NCBI GenBank assembly: GCA_022361315.1
Contig: JAKSBB010000643.1
Span: 1 to 7,254 of the forward strand
Direction of reading: 5' to 3'
From: Desulfobacterales bacterium
GTDB taxonomy: Bacteria; Desulfobacterota; Desulfobacteria; Desulfobacterales; Desulfobacteraceae
DNA: 7,254 nucleotides
The position numbers and the translations under genes are program-made. Every line of letters starts with the position of its first letter. Position 1 is the stretch's first letter. This document shows positions 1 to 6,181 of this stretch, one piece after another. The notes under the pieces are model-generated. The model ran no database searches and was not told the origin of the DNA. It worked only from the letters and a program-made list of their open reading frames with translations.

Positions 1-103
1 ACCGCCCGCAGATTGTCCGGGCTGAAAACCCTCCTCACTGACGATTAAACCTGTCGTTCCCGCATGTCCTTTTTGTAAAAAAAGTATCATTATCCCCAAT
101 ATC

Positions 104-119
104 AGGCTTGACCCTTGCT
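104..119 (+). promoter_or_regulatory. Candidate sigma-54 (-24/-12) promoter for the lipoprotein gene
   Basis: The segment AGGCTTGACCCTTGCT matches the sigma-54 consensus TGGCACG-N4-TTGCW at the essential positions. The GG (105-106) and GC (117-118) doublets lie exactly 12 bp apart, and C107, G110 and TTGCT also agree. Transcription would start near position 130, leaving a leader of about 59 nt before the ATG at 189. A TTGACC at 108-113 could instead be a sigma-70 -35 box, but the matching -10 (around TAGAGA, 130-135) is poor. The activator and its binding sites were not identified. Confidence 0.42.
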
Positions 120-188
120 GTTGATTTGATAGAGATGGATACGTACCTAACGAAAATTTGTTTAATTCTTTTAAAAAGGCGATTTTAG

Positions 189-764
189 ATGAAACTCAAG
201 TATGCTGTTCTGATGCTGGCCATGGCCCTGTTTGCTTCCCTGATCTTTTCCGGATGTTTTGCCACATCCACCACAAAAGCGGCCCCGCCCATGGTCAAAC
301 GGACCGGGGAAGTTCCCACGGCAGCCTTCCTGCCCTTTATCAACACATATGAACCTGAAACCGCAGCCTTTGTTTCCAAACATCTGGAAGCCTGTCTCAA
401 GGACAGGAACGTGTTCAAGTTTGTTCCCAAAACCGAAGTGGATGCGGCAACGGCAGGTGTTGACCTGGATAAGATGTTCGGTCTCAAAGCCTCCCAATAC
501 GCAGCCATCGGCCAGAAACTCAAGGTGGATTACGTCATCCACGGCACCATGGCCGTCCGGAAGACCCTGAAGTTTACCGGCTGGCGAAAGGATGTGGATG
601 TATCCGCCAGGGTCTACGATGCCGGAACCGGAGAAAAGGTGGATTCCTGGCGCTCCATGACGGATTTCGCCACCACAAGCGCCTCAACGGAATTATCCGC
701 TGAAGAGATGGCGGCATCTGCAGCCAACCATACCTGCGCCAAAATGATGGAAAGATCCTATTAG
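189..764 (+). CDS. Putative outer-membrane lipoprotein, CsgG/TolB-N-like fold
   Basis: This 191-residue protein begins with a lipoprotein signal peptide: basic KLK, a hydrophobic stretch (about residues 5-20), then F20-S-G-C23. The -3 residue is Phe rather than the usual Leu, but the rest of the lipobox is good. Phe at +2 would favour outer-membrane sorting by the E. coli rule. After a short linker, the mature part resembles the small CsgG / TolB N-terminal / LpoB-type alpha-beta fold. It has a strand around TAAFLPFIN (44-52), a helix with ACLKDRNVFKFVP (68-80), then DYVIHGTM (114-121) and a VSARVYDAGTGEKV strand pair (138-151). Such domains in envelope lipoproteins usually mediate assembly or protein contacts rather than catalysis, so no specific role can be given. 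The start is supported by AAAGG at 175-179, 9 nt before the ATG. It is the first gene after the sigma-54-like promoter and is 189 bp from the next gene. The lipoprotein assignment is firm; the fold is by eye. Confidence 0.9.
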   Translation: MKLKYAVLMLAMALFASLIFSGCFATSTTKAAPPMVKRTGEVPTAAFLPFINTYEPETAAFVSKHLEACLKDRNVFKFVPKTEVDAATAGVDLDKMFGLKASQYAAIGQKLKVDYVIHGTMAVRKTLKFTGWRKDVDVSARVYDAGTGEKVDSWRSMTDFATTSASTELSAEEMAASAANHTCAKMMERSY

Positions 765-782
765 ATTCCGGTTAGATTCCGG
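761..782 (+). repeat. Perfect 11-bp tandem duplication across the lipoprotein stop codon
   Basis: TTAGATTCCGG occurs twice head to tail (761-771 and 772-782) with no mismatch. The first copy contains the TAG stop of the lipoprotein gene (762-764), so the second copy puts another TAG 11 bp downstream in a different frame. A recent slipped-strand duplication is the simplest explanation. Confidence 0.85.
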
Positions 783-791
783 AAATTCGTC

Positions 792-816
792 CCGGCAGGC
801 CTTGTATGCCTGCCGG
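792..816 (+). terminator. GC-rich hairpin after the lipoprotein gene, possible terminator
   Basis: CCGGCAGGC (792-800) pairs perfectly with GCCTGCCGG (808-816) around a 7-nt loop, beginning 28 nt after the stop codon. No U-tract follows on the plus strand (the next bases are ACCCACCACC). It is therefore not a classic intrinsic terminator. It may act as a 3' stabilising hairpin, a weak terminator or a Rho-associated structure. Confidence 0.38.
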
Positions 817-828
817 ACCCACCACCGT

Positions 829-875
829 CCGTCCCGGAAAAACTTTTACATAAAAAAATATTTCTTCCGGGACGG
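829..875. repeat. 11-bp inverted repeat flanking an AT-rich 25-nt core
   Basis: CCGTCCCGGAA (829-839) is the exact reverse complement of TTCCGGGACGG (865-875). The 25 nt between them (840-864) are almost all A/T. CGTCCCGG, part of the left arm, also occurs at 788-795 in the preceding hairpin, so the octamer is present three times in 88 bp (788, 830, and inverted at 867). The structure could be an operator pair, or a long hairpin ending the lipoprotein transcript. The right arm ends 3 bp before the candidate -35 box of the next gene. Confidence 0.6.
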
Positions 876-877
876 CT

Positions 878-906
878 TTGTGAGAAAATGATAAGAATTT
901 TAAATT
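878..906 (+). promoter_or_regulatory. Possible sigma-70 promoter for the MBL-fold gene
   Basis: TTGTGA (878-883; four of six matches to TTGACA) and TAAATT (901-906; four of six to TATAAT) are separated by 17 bp. Initiation would fall near 913, about 40 nt before the ATG at 954. The inverted repeat just upstream (829-875) would be well placed to regulate it. The match is modest and the surroundings are AT-rich, so a chance fit is possible. Confidence 0.3.
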
Positions 907-953
907 GTTCGTAATATTGAGGCCCGCAAACGAGAACCAAAAACGAGGATCAG

Positions 954-3407
954 ATGAAGAAAATCCATGTGACCAGAGGAATCACCTGGGTAGAAATTCC
1001 TGAAGCAGATCTCTACCTGATGTGCGGCTGCCCCGAAGACAGCGTCAAACATCTGATGAAGCGGGGTCTGATCCTCCCCACGGAAAAGGACGGGGTCCCC
1101 TGTGAAACTGGCCCCAATGCCATCCTTCTGTCCGATCTCTCCATCCAGAACGGCAACTTTGCCAACCTTGCCGAGTTTCCCATCCTCCACATGCTTTACC
1201 GGCAGGGCATGATCATGCCGGGCCACCCCAACAACACGGGTGACAAACCCATGCTCATCGGTCTGCCCGAACAGGTGAGGGCCCAGGCACGTTATATTTA
1301 CCGGGGCAACTACGGACTGATCTCCGAAGAAGAGATGATAGAAGCAGGGGCAACCGAAGAGGAAGCCAGAGAGATGATGCGCCTCAAACTCAGATTTGCC
1401 TTCGGTCAAATCCGGGAAACCGAAGAACTGGTAGATATCCGGGCCGTGGGCCTGAAGGAAGTAGAGCTTAAAAACGGGGTATTTCTCTCCCGCATCGGCC
1501 TGAACATTTACCAGATCACCTACAAAAACGAATCCGTTGTGGTGGATCTGAATCTCCCTGCCAACAAACAGTATGAATCCCCCTACGAGCTGGGGGCCTA
1601 TCGTATCCGGAAGAATTATTTCAGCGTAATTCATATCGGCGAAGGAAACGGATGGGACATCAACCGGGGATGCATGTCCAGTATCATCTCTTTTCAGGGC
1701 CGGATTTACCTGATCGACGCACCGCCCAATATCCACCATACCCTAACGGCCTTAGGATTCAGCATCAATGAGGTGGAAGGGATCTTCCACACCCATGCCC
1801 ATGACGACCATTTTGCAGGACTCACCACCCTGATCCGGTCCGGACGGCGGATCAAGTACTATGCCACCCCCCTGGTCCGGGCATCGGTGGTTAAAAAGCT
1901 GTGCACCCTTATGTCATTGCGGGAGGACATGTTCGCCAACTACTTTGACATCCGGGATCTCACCTTTGATCAGTGGAACGATATCGAAGGTCTTGAGGTG
2001 AAACCCGTCTTCTCCCCCCATCCCGTGGAAACCAGCATCCTCTTTTTCAGGACCCTGTGGGGGAACGGTTACAAGAGCTATGCCCACCTGGCGGACATCG
2101 TTGACTTTGAACTTTTTAAAGATATGGTCACGGACAACCCGGAAGAAAACGGGGTGAGCCAGGCGCTCTACGACAAAACCATCCAACAGTATCTGATCCC
2201 TGCAGATATCAAAAAGATAGACAACGGCGGCGGGCTCATCCACGGCCGGGCGGAAGACTTTGCCAATGACACATCCGGCCGGATCCTTCTGAGCCACAGT
2301 GACCTGGAACTCAGCGACGCCCATCGGGAGATCGGTTCCAATGCCGTGTTCGGCATGGAAGATGTGCTTATCCCCACCAAGCAGAACTACAACCGGCGAA
2401 ACGCCCATGACTTTCTGAACCAATACTTTCCCGAGGTGCCGAAATACCAGTTGAGGGCCCTGCTCAACGGCCCTGTGGATACCTTTAACGCCGGCTCAAT
2501 TCTGATCCGGAAAAATGAAGAAAACCAGGATGCCTTTCTCATTCTTTCCGGTGTGCTGGAATTTTTGAACGCAGAACGCGGCACCCATTTTAGACTGTCG
2601 GTGGGCTCCCTTATCGGCGAATACACCACCCTCACGCAACAGCCATCCGAAGGTACCCTTCGTGCCGCCTCCTATGTGGATGCCCTCAGAATCCCCGGCG
2701 GCCTGCTGCGGGCCTTTGCGGAAAAAAACGACCTCAAGGCCAAGATCATCGACACCCACAAGGCCAACATATTCCTTCAGAGTACCTGGCTGCTGGGGGA
2801 AATGATCCCCTATGCCACCCAGAACCGAATTGTGGAAGCCATGGAAACCGTAGTGGTGGACAACGGTATCAACCTGGCATGGAGCCGTGAGCCGGAACTG
2901 ATCATGCTGGAGTCCGGCAGGCTCAAGATTTCATACGGCAACACGGAGATCGACCTGAATAAACCCGGTGATTTTTTCGGAGAGGAAAGCCTGATTTTAG
3001 GCACCATGGCCCCCTTCAAGGCAGAGGCAACCCAGGAAACGGTCATCCGCAGAATCCCCGGTCATGTGCTTGCCGACATCCCCATTGTCCAATGGAAACT
3101 GCTGGGGATGTTCGAGGCCAGAAGCCGGTTTGTCCCCACGGCCCCCAGTAATCTCACCGCAGAACCGGCAGGGCTTTCCGTGGCCCTTCAATGGATGGAC
3201 AACTCAAGCAACGAAACCGGCTTCCGCATCATGAGGAAGGGAGAAACGGAGGAGCGGTATACGGAAGTCAAATTCCTGTCCGCCGAAGCCAAGGCTTACA
3301 CCGACAAGGTGCCGTCACCCGGGGTCTACCATTATTGCGTCAAGTCCATTGACAAGGCGGGGTATTCCCTGAGAAGCAACGAAGTGCGGACGGTGGTGGA
3401 AAATTAG
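954..3407 (+). CDS. MBL-fold metallo-hydrolase with two cNMP-binding-like domains and a C-terminal FN3 domain
   Basis: This 817-residue protein has no signal peptide or membrane segment and is probably cytoplasmic. Residues 1-210 form a region I cannot assign, containing CGCPEDSVKHLMKRGL (24-39). An MBL fold follows (about 215-475) with the metal motif T280-H-A-H-D-D-H286 (H281, H283, D285, H286). Likely further ligands are H356 in SPHPVETS, D381 in AHLAD, and H430 or H448. Two cyclic-nucleotide-binding-like domains come next (about 505-600 and 620-720), each keeping a Gly-Glu pair (G555-E556; G676-E677). By eye, the Arg that should follow the Glu by 9-10 residues in the phosphate-binding cassette is absent (S565 and A686 nearby). 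Residues 728-817 are a typical fibronectin type III domain (PTAPSNLTAEP, W747, TGFRIMRKG, YHYCVKSIDKAG). The substrate is unknown. The architecture suggests a hydrolase or oxygen/redox-type MBL enzyme controlled by sensor domains. GAGG at 945-948 lies 5 nt before the ATG. Its stop overlaps the convergent transporter stop. Confidence 0.95.
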   Translation: MKKIHVTRGITWVEIPEADLYLMCGCPEDSVKHLMKRGLILPTEKDGVPCETGPNAILLSDLSIQNGNFANLAEFPILHMLYRQGMIMPGHPNNTGDKPMLIGLPEQVRAQARYIYRGNYGLISEEEMIEAGATEEEAREMMRLKLRFAFGQIRETEELVDIRAVGLKEVELKNGVFLSRIGLNIYQITYKNESVVVDLNLPANKQYESPYELGAYRIRKNYFSVIHIGEGNGWDINRGCMSSIISFQGRIYLIDAPPNIHHTLTALGFSINEVEGIFHTHAHDDHFAGLTTLIRSGRRIKYYATPLVRASVVKKLCTLMSLREDMFANYFDIRDLTFDQWNDIEGLEVKPVFSPHPVETSILFFRTLWGNGYKSYAHLADIVDFELFKDMVTDNPEENGVSQALYDKTIQQYLIPADIKKIDNGGGLIHGRAEDFANDTSGRILLSHSDLELSDAHREIGSNAVFGMEDVLIPTKQNYNRRNAHDFLNQYFPEVPKYQLRALLNGPVDTFNAGSILIRKNEENQDAFLILSGVLEFLNAERGTHFRLSVGSLIGEYTTLTQQPSEGTLRAASYVDALRIPGGLLRAFAEKNDLKAKIIDTHKANIFLQSTWLLGEMIPYATQNRIVEAMETVVVDNGINLAWSREPELIMLESGRLKISYGNTEIDLNKPGDFFGEESLILGTMAPFKAEATQETVIRRIPGHVLADIPIVQWKLLGMFEARSRFVPTAPSNLTAEPAGLSVALQWMDNSSNETGFRIMRKGETEERYTEVKFLSAEAKAYTDKVPSPGVYHYCVKSIDKAGYSLRSNEVRTVVEN

Positions 3408-4648
3408 CTGTACTTCACACCCAGGTGGTCAGACGCTCCCTTGGGCTGACGGTAAATCCGGAGCAACAGAATTCCCGCCCCGATTCCCCCGGCCAGAAAA
3501 AAGAAGCCGCCGGTCAACAATGATATATCCAGCCCGCTGTGGTCAGCCTGCCACCCGAGTATGGGCCCCAGTACGGCAAAGGCCAACCGGATAATCAGAC
3601 TTCTGACGGAGAGTACCGTGGCACGGATATCCGAAGGCGTCATTTCGTTGATCTGGTTTCGCAGCACCGGCGTGGCCACCCCCCTGACCCCGTAAAAGAG
3701 AAACAGGCAGACCAGGCCGCCAATGGTTCCGAACATCCCCATCAACAGATACCCCCCGGCAATCCCTCCGGCGATAAAAAAGAGGGTGCCTTCCTTGCCC
3801 AGGCGCTCTTCCACCTGCCAGGCCCGTATGGATACGGCCCCCGTCACCAGGTTGAGGGCCGGTATGAGGATACCGAACCAGACCATGGACAGCTCCAGCC
3901 ATGCAAAGTAGGGCTGAACAAACCAGGCCATGGTCAGGGTTGCCGTTCCCATGATGGAAGAATACAGAATGGCCGCCTGAAGCCCCTTGTGCTCCGTCAC
4001 GGCAAACCGGACAATATCGAGGATCTGCCTGAAGCTCTTCTGCCCGGTGAGTTTGGCACGTTTAGGCTCCACCAGGGTCAGGGCCGCAGGCACCGCGGCA
4101 AAGGCCACGGCTGTCTGGAAGAAAAAGGGCAGGCGAAGGCTGGCCATGGCAATGAGCACCCCAAGGGGGGCAGCAATGGCCTCTGCAAAGTTGCCGGCGG
4201 AAATCATCTTTCCTTCGGTTTTCAGATAGTCCTTTTCCCGTTTGCCGGCCTGAAGACTGTCATAGAGCAGGGCGGAATCGGATCCGGAGATAAAGCTCTG
4301 CCCCACACCGAGAATAATTTCGCAGGCCAGAAAAGCCCAGAATCCTTCGGACACACAGTACAGGGCAAACCCGGCGAACCCCAGAAAACTGCCCAGCACG
4401 AGAGAGGCCTTCCGCCCCCAGACATCACCGAAATATCCGGAGGGCACCTCCAGCATAACAATGGAGAAGGAGTACACCGCCTTGAGGACGAACAGGTCCC
4501 GCGTGGTCAAGCCGTTGTCCATGTAGAAGAGGTAGAGGATGGGCATGGTCAGCATCAGCCACTTGGACAGCTTGATGATGTAAAGCCTGAAAATATTGCC
4601 CTGCAATGCGGTGAAGGGCCTTGCCTGGTCCGAGATATCCTGGTCCAT
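3404..4648 (-). CDS. MFS transporter, 12 transmembrane segments
   Basis: This 414-residue integral membrane protein has about twelve hydrophobic segments and a central polar loop near residues 195-220. Residue numbers here count from the ATG. The MFS loop 2-3 signature is present as GYFGDVWGRKAS (71-82), with the conserved Asp and Gly-Arg-Lys. A second recognisable stretch is SGSDSALLYDSL (121-132), after the fourth segment, which is typical of a subgroup of bacterial MFS permeases of unknown substrate. It probably exports or imports a small solute using the proton gradient, and nothing here fixes the substrate. The reading frame also allows a GTG start at 4657. I prefer the ATG at 4646-4648 because GGAG (4660-4657) sits 8 nt upstream of it, while the GTG has no good ribosome binding site. 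It converges with the MBL gene, the stops overlapping, and diverges from the DUF945 gene across 180 bp. Confidence 0.93.
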   Translation of the reverse strand: MDQDISDQARPFTALQGNIFRLYIIKLSKWLMLTMPILYLFYMDNGLTTRDLFVLKAVYSFSIVMLEVPSGYFGDVWGRKASLVLGSFLGFAGFALYCVSEGFWAFLACEIILGVGQSFISGSDSALLYDSLQAGKREKDYLKTEGKMISAGNFAEAIAAPLGVLIAMASLRLPFFFQTAVAFAAVPAALTLVEPKRAKLTGQKSFRQILDIVRFAVTEHKGLQAAILYSSIMGTATLTMAWFVQPYFAWLELSMVWFGILIPALNLVTGAVSIRAWQVEERLGKEGTLFFIAGGIAGGYLLMGMFGTIGGLVCLFLFYGVRGVATPVLRNQINEMTPSDIRATVLSVRSLIIRLAFAVLGPILGWQADHSGLDISLLTGGFFFLAGGIGAGILLLRIYRQPKGASDHLGVKYS

Positions 4649-4656
4649 GATGGTCA

Positions 4657-4660
4657 CTCC
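4657..4660 (-). promoter_or_regulatory. Shine-Dalgarno site that selects the ATG start of the MFS gene
   Basis: Read on the minus strand the sequence is CCGGAGTGACCATCATG. GGAG lies 8 nt before the ATG at 4648. It overlaps the alternative GTG start at 4657, which would be 3 codons longer and is not preceded by a purine-rich site. Confidence 0.55.
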
Positions 4661-4720
4661 GGTTTATCTTAAAAGCCCGGGATAATAACAGATTTCTAAT
4701 ATTTGCACCAGCCTTTTCAT

Positions 4721-4778
4721 ATTATCTCTTGCATCCGGACATTATAGCTTGCATCCGGTTGCCCGGTCTGATATCCGG
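4721..4778. repeat. 20-bp-phased direct repeats in the divergent spacer
   Basis: Bases 4721-4740 and 4741-4760 are adjacent 20-bp units that match at 16 of 20 positions. They share ATTAT at the left and CTTGCATCCGG (4728-4738, 4748-4758). ATCCGG then recurs in the same phase a third time at 4773-4778. The third copy also forms the right part of a CCCGG/CCGGG inverted pair (4762-4766, 4775-4779). A 20-bp period is close to two helical turns, so bound proteins would sit on one face of the DNA. The array lies between the MFS and DUF945 starts and could regulate either or both. No clear sigma-70 or sigma-54 promoter was found in this spacer. Confidence 0.6.
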
Positions 4779-4828
4779 GGAAGGCGTTTATCAGCAGTGT
4801 TCATTTTAATTTTTCTTAAGGACATTCC

Positions 4829-6166
4829 ATGAAAAAAATTCTGATACCCATCTGTCTTCTGATTGCGGCCCTGGCGGCGGTGCCCTTTGTCAACGGCATG
4901 GTGGCGGAAAAACTGGCCTATCAGATGGCTGACAACGTCAACCGGATGTACGCACAAACCTGCTCGGACCTCCGGTTCAGCATAGATTCCTATGACAGAG
5001 GGCTGCTGGACAGCCGCATCCGCTGGCAGATCGATTTGGGCGGCATGGCATCGGTATACCCCGTGGACAAAGTGGTATTTACCGAAAGGGCAACCCATGG
5101 ACTTCTCGGGGTGGAATCCCAAACCGATCTTCTGGAAAATCCCTGGTTTGCCGACTGGGTGGAAAAGCGCCAGGGGGGTAAAAATCCCCTGAACATTACC
5201 ACCCGGTACCCGGCTTTCGGCCCCATCATCTCCAGGATCACCCTGACGCCTTTTACTGTGGAAACCCCTAAAAAACCGCTGAATGTTGACGCCATGGAGA
5301 TGACCGTTACCATAGAGAAGGATTTCTCCCGGATGTCCTACAACGGCACCTGGAAAGGCATGAACGAAGATGAGAACAACCGTCTGGGCCAGGTGGAGTT
5401 TGACGCCGATCTCACCCGGGTGACAGATATGATCTGGGCCGGGAAAGGCAGCGCATCCCTGGCGCAATTCACGGCCAGCGGGAACAATAGCCCGGTTAAT
5501 GTTTCCGGGGTCGACGTAACCGATGTTGTCATGGATTTCGAGCTTGCTGTTTCCGATGCCAATAAAAATATGGACGTTGAAATGGGGATGCAGGTGGGTA
5601 GCGTTACCATGAACGGTGTATCCCACAAAAACTGGATCTTTCGCCTCGGTATCGGCGCCATGGATCTGAAGGCCTACGAAGAACTGGTCACCCTCTATTC
5701 AAAAGTCGTCAACCAGGCGCTTGCCCAGGCCGCAACTCCTGTACTTGATGCCGCAGGAACCGATCTTGCCATGAAAAACGCCCTGACCGGCAATGCCCCC
5801 CAGCTCATGGCCGCCCTGGAAAAAATGCTGAAAAAAGACTTCCATATCCGGATACCGGAGCTGGACATCACCCTGCCACAGGGCCAGATCACCGGGAACT
5901 TTCATCTCGGGCTGAAAAAGGATATGACCATTGCCGGGTTCCTTCCCCTGATGATGCAGCCTTCCCATGCCCTGAAGATCTTTACCCTGAAGTCCGACGT
6001 CACCGTTCCCACGGCAATGCTCGTTGGAAATGCCAACCTCACCGTGCCCATGCTGCCGGGGATGACCACCGGCCTCTTTGTGGTGGACGGGGCCACGGCC
6101 CGCCATCAGGCCGAGACCAAAGACGGTAAACTCTACATCAATGGAAGTGAGGTGACGCTGCCCTGA
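4829..6166 (+). CDS. YdgA/DUF945-family envelope protein
   Basis: This 445-residue protein starts with MKK and a hydrophobic segment (about residues 4-22) that has no lipobox. It is probably a signal anchor holding a periplasmic domain to the inner membrane. The N-terminal pattern agrees with the DUF945 (YdgA-like) family: a helix after the anchor, then LRFSIDSYDRGLLDSRIRWQ (48-67), where family members have a similar Tyr-x-Arg-Gly followed by alternating strand residues. The remainder is mostly beta-strand-like, with a helical stretch near 280-336 and GQITGNFHLGLKKD (352-365) late in the protein. E. coli YdgA is about 500 residues, so this one is somewhat short but not visibly truncated. The molecular function of the family is not established. 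AAGGA (4818-4822) lies 6 nt before the ATG. It is divergent from the MFS gene and convergent with the radical SAM gene 15 bp away. Confidence 0.92.
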   Translation: MKKILIPICLLIAALAAVPFVNGMVAEKLAYQMADNVNRMYAQTCSDLRFSIDSYDRGLLDSRIRWQIDLGGMASVYPVDKVVFTERATHGLLGVESQTDLLENPWFADWVEKRQGGKNPLNITTRYPAFGPIISRITLTPFTVETPKKPLNVDAMEMTVTIEKDFSRMSYNGTWKGMNEDENNRLGQVEFDADLTRVTDMIWAGKGSASLAQFTASGNNSPVNVSGVDVTDVVMDFELAVSDANKNMDVEMGMQVGSVTMNGVSHKNWIFRLGIGAMDLKAYEELVTLYSKVVNQALAQAATPVLDAAGTDLAMKNALTGNAPQLMAALEKMLKKDFHIRIPELDITLPQGQITGNFHLGLKKDMTIAGFLPLMMQPSHALKIFTLKSDVTVPTAMLVGNANLTVPMLPGMTTGLFVVDGATARHQAETKDGKLYINGSEVTLP

Positions 6167-6181
6167 ACCGGGAATTACAGG

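Noticed and set aside
1..48. Possible 3' end of an upstream plus-strand gene (open from the left edge to TAA at 46-48, ending LKTLLTDD).
   Set aside because: It is only 15 codons with no recognisable domain. Third-position GC is high, as expected for a gene here, but the fragment is too short to support a call.
1..90. Minus-strand open frame from an ATG at 90 running off the left edge (MILFLQKGHAGTTG...).
   Set aside because: Codon third positions are AT-rich, unlike the real genes here. Spacing to the GGGGA upstream is too short, and the 30 residues match no family I can name with confidence.
900..1739. 279-codon minus-strand open frame opposite the start of the MBL gene.
   Set aside because: It has no recognisable motifs and is fully covered by the clear MBL-fold coding sequence, so it is an antisense shadow.
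3539..4672. 377-codon plus-strand open frame opposite the MFS gene.
   Set aside because: It is rich in Gly, Pro, His and Gln with no domain, which is typical of the antisense shadow of a GC-rich membrane-protein gene. The minus-strand MFS protein is unambiguous.
4742..5626. 294-codon minus-strand open frame opposite the DUF945 gene.
   Set aside because: It is His- and Gly-rich with no family features. The plus-strand gene has a signal anchor, a ribosome binding site and family motifs.
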